Assembly (NCBI GenBank): GCA_018725345.1
Contig: QLUI01000001.1
Coordinates: forward strand, 1-34,340
Origin: Bacillota bacterium
GTDB lineage: Bacteria > Bacillota > Dethiobacteria > Dethiobacterales > Dethiobacteraceae
Reading direction: 5' to 3'
DNA: 34,340 nt
In this document: positions 29,938 through 34,340 of the stretch, piece after piece
Numbering within the stretch: the first letter of the stretch is position 1
Layout of the letters: each line of letters begins with the position of its first letter
Made by a program: the position numbers and the translations under genes
Notes under the pieces: model-generated
Databases searched by the model: none
What the model was told of the DNA's origin: nothing
Seen by the model: only the letters and a program-made list of their open reading frames with translations

Positions 29938-31530
29938 GTGAATAAACTTACAGCCATGCAGTTGGACGCGCTGGCGGAAAGCGGCAATATCTCTATGGGC
30001 TCTGCCGCCACGGCGTTGTCTCATCTTTTGGGCTACAAAGTGGAAATAACAACGCCCCGTTTATCATACACCACGCTCGATAAAATCCGGGCGTCTCATC
30101 CGTTGCCTTGCATCTTGATCCGTGTCCGTTATCAAAAGGGACTGGAAGGCAGCAATCTCTTTATCCTTTCAGACCGTGATGCAGGGATGGTTGCTAACAT
30201 GATGATGGGAGATCCGGATTTGCCTGTGCCGGATGAACTTGATGATTTATATCTCAGCGCTGTGAGCGAAGCGATGAATCAAATGATGGGCTCTTCCGCT
30301 ACAGCAATGTCGGAGATGTTTTGCCGAGTGGTCGAGATTACTCCACCGGAAATGGAATATGTAAATCTTGGCACTGACACTCCAATTGGAGAATTTGCCG
30401 ACAATACAGAGGTCATTCAGATAGCCTTTGATTTGAAGGTGGGAGACTATATATCGAGTCAGATGCTGCAAATTCTGACGCTTGATTTTGCCAAGCAACT
30501 GGTCGACGAACTTTTATATGTTTTAAGCGGGGAAAGCTTGCCGGAGGAGCCGGTTCTTTCCGCTGATGAAGCTGACACATTGGCTGAAATCGGCAACATT
30601 TTCATGGGTTCGGCCGCCACGGCGCTTTCGCAACTATTGGCTAAGCAGGTCAATATTACTACCCCCCGGGTCTCTACGAGTACGCTGCGCCAAATACAGC
30701 AACAGTTTCCGGAGCCTTGTGTAGTAGTAACTGTGGAGTATCTGCAGGGGCTTGCGGGAGACAATCTGTTGATTATCAGCCGGCGCGATGCGACTGTTAT
30801 TGCAGCGCTGATGATGGGGGAGGAAGCAGATAGCCCCGCCGATCTAGATGAAATCAGGATTAGCGCTGTAAGTGAAGCGATGAATCAGATGGTGGGCGCC
30901 GCTTGCGCTTCTTTAGCTGAAATCTTCTATCGGAGTATTGAGATATCGCCGCCGCATACGGAATACCGTGCGCTGGGCGAGGACGCCGGCGCGAAAAAAA
31001 AATTAGACGAAGTGCTGGTAAAGCTTTCATTTCGTCTGCAAGTAGATGGCCTGATTGATAGTGAAATTGCGCAGTTAATTCCTTTGGTTTTCGCCCGGGA
31101 GATGGTGAGGGTTTTGCTGGAGGCCATGGAAGGTCAGGAGGCGCAGTTGCCCCAGTCTGTTTTTGAGTCGTTTCCGGAACCGCCGCCGGAACCGCTACCG
31201 GCTCCGCTGGATTGTGAACCGGTTCTTTCAGGTGCGTTGCACCGGCGGCAGGAGCCCGTCGGAACGTTCTGCCCTGAAGGGACGGTGCAGTTAGATCTAA
31301 TCCGGGATATCCCTGTGCTCGTTACCGGCTTACTGGGACGCCGAACTGTGAAATTAAAAGAGTTAATGGCTGTGACCGCCGGGTCTGTGCTGGAGCTTGA
31401 GAGTACCGCGGATATTCCCGTTGACATTCTGGCTAACGGGAAGCTGGTTGCCAGAGGCGAGGTTGTGGTTTATAACAGTCACTTTGGCATTAAAATAACT
31501 GATATAGTTGAACCATGGCAACGTAATTGA
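29938..31530 (+). CDS. fliY: FliY-type switch phosphatase with two CheC domains and a SpoA domain
   Basis: 530 residues from GTG 29938 (AAAGGCGG). CheC domain 1 spans about 1-200 and CheC domain 2 about 205-410; each carries two E-x-x-N phosphatase motifs (Glu14/Asn17, Glu111/Asn114, Glu217/Asn220, Glu313/Asn316), all intact. A Pro/Glu-rich linker (415-445) follows, then a FliN-like SpoA domain (about 450-525: LIRDIPVLVTGLLGRRTVKL and LANGKLVARGEVVVYNSHFG). Bacillus FliY has one CheC-like domain and an N-terminal CheY-docking peptide; this one lacks the peptide. It should dephosphorylate CheY-P at the C ring. cheW and cheA follow. Confidence 0.92.
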   Translation: MNKLTAMQLDALAESGNISMGSAATALSHLLGYKVEITTPRLSYTTLDKIRASHPLPCILIRVRYQKGLEGSNLFILSDRDAGMVANMMMGDPDLPVPDELDDLYLSAVSEAMNQMMGSSATAMSEMFCRVVEITPPEMEYVNLGTDTPIGEFADNTEVIQIAFDLKVGDYISSQMLQILTLDFAKQLVDELLYVLSGESLPEEPVLSADEADTLAEIGNIFMGSAATALSQLLAKQVNITTPRVSTSTLRQIQQQFPEPCVVVTVEYLQGLAGDNLLIISRRDATVIAALMMGEEADSPADLDEIRISAVSEAMNQMVGAACASLAEIFYRSIEISPPHTEYRALGEDAGAKKKLDEVLVKLSFRLQVDGLIDSEIAQLIPLVFAREMVRVLLEAMEGQEAQLPQSVFESFPEPPPEPLPAPLDCEPVLSGALHRRQEPVGTFCPEGTVQLDLIRDIPVLVTGLLGRRTVKLKELMAVTAGSVLELESTADIPVDILANGKLVARGEVVVYNSHFGIKITDIVEPWQRN

Positions 31531-31552
31531 AACAAAAAGGATGGTGTCGGCA

Positions 31553-32071
31553 ATGAATAACCTGGTAGGGAAAACGGAGGAGCAGCCCCAGGATGAATTG
31601 CAATTGGTAGTTTTTTTTCTGCAGGGTGAGGAATTTGCTGTGGATATCCAAAAAGTACGGGAAGTGTTGAAGTTGCCTCCGATTACGCGCCTACCGCAAT
31701 CCTTGGATTTTATTGAGGGTGTCATTAATTTGCGGGGAGAGGTTATCCCTGTGCTTGATCTGCGCAAGCGATTCCGTCTCAATGATGCGGCGAAAGGCGA
31801 TAAAGCGCGGATCATTATTGTGGAGATTGAGGAAGGTATGGTTGGTCTGATTGTAGATTCAGTTACTGAGGTGCTCCAGCTCAACCCCTCTGCAATCGAG
31901 CCGCCGCCGCGCCGGCTTGCCGGCACGAGGCCTGAGTTTATTTCCGGTGTGGGCAAGTTGGGGAATCGCCTGATCATTATTTTGCATCTGGAAAAAATTC
32001 TTTCTACCGAGGAACAGTTGGAATTGGAGCATTTGCAACTAGCGGAATCGGAGAGAGTTGCCCTAAACTGA
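31553..32071 (+). CDS. cheW: Chemotaxis coupling protein CheW
   Basis: 172 residues from ATG 31553, placed 8 nt after AAGGATGG; upstream in-frame starts overlap fliY. The CheW fold is clear: LQLVVFFLQGEEFAVDIQKV, REVLKLPPITRLPQ, FIEGVINLRGEVIPVLDLRK, VGLIVDSVTEVL, FISGVGKLGNRLIIILHLEK. It couples chemoreceptors to CheA. The stop at 32071 is followed by a 159-bp copy of the IscB element's right end before cheA. Confidence 0.95.
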   Translation: MNNLVGKTEEQPQDELQLVVFFLQGEEFAVDIQKVREVLKLPPITRLPQSLDFIEGVINLRGEVIPVLDLRKRFRLNDAAKGDKARIIIVEIEEGMVGLIVDSVTEVLQLNPSAIEPPPRRLAGTRPEFISGVGKLGNRLIIILHLEKILSTEEQLELEHLQLAESERVALN

Positions 32072-32080
32072 TAGACTGAG

Positions 32081-32239
32081 GTCAAGGTATCGGCCACAAA
32101 CATTTTCGGCAGATGCCTTGAGCCGGCGGCTGGCATTATGGCAAAGCGAAAATAGCATAGAAAGGAGAATGACGAAGGCGCGCTTCCTCCCCATGGATGA
32201 ATTCAGGGGCTTTGTGCGCTACGTCTGGTGAAGAGATGG
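32081..32239 (+). mobile_element. Solo right-end copy of the IscB element
   Basis: This 159-bp stretch aligns without gaps to 24836-24994 (offset 7245), with about 10 differences (about 94% identity by eye). It contains the last 90 or so bases of iscB, the stop region and the complete right-end hairpin (CCTCCCC, loop, GGGG, GCGC). The left end, omega RNA and the rest of iscB are absent. It fills the cheW-cheA gap up to and including the cheA ATG. It is either a deletion remnant or a mini-element with this right end. Confidence 0.88.
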
Positions 32240-34233
32240 ACACCAGCGAATATAGAGACCTCTTCCTGGCGGAAGCCAGGGAATATTTGCAGGGGTTAAA
32301 TATTGCTCTCTTGCAATTGGAGAGTGACCCTGCGAACAAGGAAGTTTTGCAGGAAATGTTTCGCGCAGCCCACAGTCTTAAAGGTATGTCTGCCACCATG
32401 GGTTACCAGCTGCTCGCTAATTTGACACACCAGATGGAGAATGTGTTGGATTTTTTGCGGCAGGATTCACTACGTGCCAATAGGGATGTGGCGAATATAT
32501 TGTTTGAGTCGCTCGACTTGCTGGAACTCTTATTGGGGCGCCTTGATGAACCGGCGGCTTGCTTAGAGCAGGTCGATAAAGTGGTGGGCAAGCTCCGTGC
32601 GGCTTGTGATGGCAGTGTGGAGGACGCAGGTTTGCTCGGAAGTGCGGCTGACGGGGGTGCTCTGTTACTGGATGAATTTGAAAAGGAAATGCTTAGAGCC
32701 GGCTGCGCCGGCGGAGAGCGCGCGAGGCATTTGGAAGTGGTTTTGGATGCTTCCTGCCTGCTCAAATCTGTGCGAGCCTACATGGTATTTAAATTGCTGG
32801 AAAAGTTCGGGCACATTGTTAAAGCTGTGCCGGGTACGCAGGAACTGGAAGAGGAACAGTTTGAAGACCGGTTTCAATTGGTTATTCTCACGCAGACCGC
32901 CGATGAAACTATTCGGGCGGAGCTGTTGCAGATAGCTGAAGTAGCAGACGTGTTGGTGCGGGATCTACCAGAAATGGTTGCGCCTTCAGCCGGTTTGGAA
33001 CCGCTTAAAGTGCGGAAGGTGGAATTGGTATCAGAGACGGCCATTAGCCAGGGGGAGGTAAACGGGGAGCGCAGAAATATCCGCCACGCAGCAGAAAAAA
33101 CTATTCGTGTGGAAACAGACAAGCTTGACAAGTTGATCAACTTGGTAGGGGAATTGGTGGTAAACCGTACGCGGGTGGTGGAACTTGGCAGGATTGATGT
33201 AGCGGCCGAATTAGTCAGTGCGGTTGAACAGTTGGACAGAATTACCACCGATTTGCTGAGTGCAGTAATGAAGCTGCGCATGGTGCCGATTAAACAGGTT
33301 TTTGACCGCTTCCCGCGGATGGTTCGGGATTTAAGCCAGGAAAAAGGAAAAAAAATTAATTTGGAAATTCGCGGCGAGGAAACAGAGTTGGATCGGTCTA
33401 TTGTTAATCAAATTGGCGATCCTCTGGTTCATTTGTTGCGCAACTCTGTGGATCATGGGATCGAACCGCCCGGGGTACGGGTGCAAAGCGGCAAGCCTGA
33501 GGAAGGAACCATCATTCTGGAAGCGCGGCATGAAGGCTCTTATGTGTTAATCCGTGTCAGCGACGATGGGCGCGGGATTTCCGCTGGAGAAATGCTGAAA
33601 AAGGCAGTGGAGAAGGGACTGCTTAGCAGTGCGGAAGCACAAAGGATTAGCGAAGAAGAAGCGTTGCGGCTGATTTTTAGGAACGGTTTTTCTACTGCGG
33701 AGCAGGTAACCGATATTTCCGGTCGTGGCGTAGGGATGGATGCTGTAAAAACGGTGATCGAAAGTATGAACGGCAGCGTTGAAATTAAGACCAGCCCTGG
33801 AGAAGGATCTCGTTTTTACGTGCGGCTACCCCTCACCTTAGCCATTATCAAAGCTTTACTGGTGGAAGTTGCAGGCGAGATTTATGCCATACCTATAGAG
33901 TCAATCCGCGAAAATCTGTACGTTGCTCCCCAAGACATTAAGACTATCCGGGGAGAGAAAGTTATCAATGTGCGTAGTGAAGTGCTGCCGCTGATTTATC
34001 TGGGTGAAATGCTGGGCATGCAAACCGACAGCAGTGAAGAAATTCTTTCGGTGGTAGTAGTAGAAGCCGCAGACCGCAAAACCGGTCTGGTAGTAGATGT
34101 CTTGCTGGGACAACAGGAAATCGTCATTAAGTCGCTGAGCAGGGCAGTGGAAGGAATACGTGGAGTGGCTGGAGCCACGGTGCTTGGCAACGGGCGTGTG
34201 GCGCTAATTTTGGACGTTTCAAGCCTCATCTGA
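32236..34233 (+). CDS. cheA: Chemotaxis histidine kinase CheA
   Basis: 665 residues from ATG 32236 (MDTSEYRDLFLAEAREYL), the typical CheA beginning; the in-frame ATG at 32197 lies in the IS remnant. HPt domain about 1-110 with phospho-acceptor His46 (FRAAHSLKGMSATMGY). A region resembling the P2 domain lies at about 145-265. Dimerisation (P3) starts at RVETDKLDKLINLVGELVVN. Kinase N-box LVHLLRNSVDHGIE at about 397-410, G1 DDGRGI near 443, G2 GRGVGMDAVK near 497. CheW-like regulatory domain about 535-665. CheA passes phosphate to CheY, whose gene is not in this window. It closes the fliY-cheW-cheA unit. Confidence 0.96.
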   Translation: MDTSEYRDLFLAEAREYLQGLNIALLQLESDPANKEVLQEMFRAAHSLKGMSATMGYQLLANLTHQMENVLDFLRQDSLRANRDVANILFESLDLLELLLGRLDEPAACLEQVDKVVGKLRAACDGSVEDAGLLGSAADGGALLLDEFEKEMLRAGCAGGERARHLEVVLDASCLLKSVRAYMVFKLLEKFGHIVKAVPGTQELEEEQFEDRFQLVILTQTADETIRAELLQIAEVADVLVRDLPEMVAPSAGLEPLKVRKVELVSETAISQGEVNGERRNIRHAAEKTIRVETDKLDKLINLVGELVVNRTRVVELGRIDVAAELVSAVEQLDRITTDLLSAVMKLRMVPIKQVFDRFPRMVRDLSQEKGKKINLEIRGEETELDRSIVNQIGDPLVHLLRNSVDHGIEPPGVRVQSGKPEEGTIILEARHEGSYVLIRVSDDGRGISAGEMLKKAVEKGLLSSAEAQRISEEEALRLIFRNGFSTAEQVTDISGRGVGMDAVKTVIESMNGSVEIKTSPGEGSRFYVRLPLTLAIIKALLVEVAGEIYAIPIESIRENLYVAPQDIKTIRGEKVINVRSEVLPLIYLGEMLGMQTDSSEEILSVVVVEAADRKTGLVVDVLLGQQEIVIKSLSRAVEGIRGVAGATVLGNGRVALILDVSSLI

Positions 34234-34255
34234 AGTTTGCAGGCTTAGTGAACTC

Positions 34256-34274
34256 GTTTAAGCAAAGCTTAAAC
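34256..34274. other. Hairpin after cheA (first of two)
   Basis: GTTTAAGC (34256-34263), loop AAA, GCTTAAAC (34267-34274). AT-rich stem, 22 nt after the cheA stop, with no T-run following. Probably part of the 3' structure of the transcript together with the next hairpin. Confidence 0.5.
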
Positions 34275-34281
34275 ATCGGGG

Positions 34282-34311
34282 AATCAGGTGGAGAGTCTAC
34301 TCCACCTGATT
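34282..34311. terminator. Strong 12-bp hairpin after cheA, terminator-like
   Basis: AATCAGGTGGAG (34282-34293) and CTCCACCTGATT (34300-34311) pair perfectly around AGTCTA. It follows cheA by 48 nt and is the obvious candidate for transcription end, but the bases after it are AAAAATTCCC, not a T-run, on the plus strand. It may act as a Rho-type or processing barrier. The last 29 bases of the window show nothing else. Confidence 0.5.
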
Positions 34312-34340
34312 AAAAATTCCCACCTACGCTTCGCTTAGAG

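Noticed and set aside
31363..32136. 257-residue antisense open frame across fliY, cheW and the IS remnant
   Set aside because: It is Ser/Arg-rich with no recognisable domain, lies opposite clear cheW and fliY coding sequence, and looks like a codon-composition shadow.
33266..33292. Sigma-28-like site inside cheA (TAAT-N15-GCCGATTA)
   Set aside because: The spacing fits, but the bases encode the highly conserved KLRMVPIKQVF segment of CheA, so the match is explained by protein conservation, and no gene start follows.

Overview
The window is almost entirely a flagellar and chemotaxis supercluster from a Bacillota organism, most likely a spore-forming Clostridia-type lineage. I base this on the gene order (flgB-flgC-fliE-fliF ... 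flhF-flhG-PilZ-fliA), a FliY-type CheC/SpoA protein, frequent GTG and TTG starts with strong Shine-Dalgarno sites, and promoter-like sites matching Bacillus sigma-H. Nearly all genes lie on the plus strand.

Layout. 1-744 (minus): 5' part of fliS and a flaG. 745-926: two divergent sigma-28-type promoters. 927-1703: a second FlaG-like protein and a helical putative export chaperone. 1704-2038: a 51-bp tandem repeat abutting a sigma-H-like promoter. 2039-21954: basal body, export and hook genes (flgB, flgC, fliE-fliK, flgD, a TIGR02530-type protein, flgE), stator (motA, motB), fliL, a FliN-like protein, export gate (fliO-fliR, flhB, flhA), flhF and flhG. 21969-23371: a YcgR/PilZ c-di-GMP effector and fliA. 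23372 to about 24990: an IS200/IS605-family element with iscB and its omega RNA. 24991-27206: a SwrB-like membrane protein, a small membrane ORF, and two rod genes (flgF, flgG). 27226-28404: a TPR gene behind a 14-bp hairpin, and a decayed fapA (DUF342) remnant on the minus strand. 28405-34233: fliM-fliN, a terminator, then fliY with two CheC domains, cheW and cheA.

How the parts work together. The long plus-strand run builds the MS ring, rod, export gate, hook and stator, ending with FliA, which would read the two sigma-28 promoters at the left edge. The switch genes fliM, fliN and fliY sit outside the main run, each group behind its own sigma-H-like promoter. Four sites share the same geometry (AGGA(A/T) core, 13-nt spacer to CGAA): before flgB, fliM, fliY and, on the minus strand, the fapA remnant. 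This suggests early flagellar expression is tied to a sigma-H-type transition-state signal. No cheY, cheB, cheR, cheD, fliC or fliD is visible here.

Most interesting points: an apparently intact IscB with an upstream RNA containing a 7+7 bp pseudoknot, inserted between fliA and the next flagellar gene so that its guide should derive from the end of fliA; a second, 159-bp right-end copy of the same element directly before cheA; the shared sigma-H-like promoter architecture; the double-CheC FliY; and the fapA remnant that keeps its promoter.
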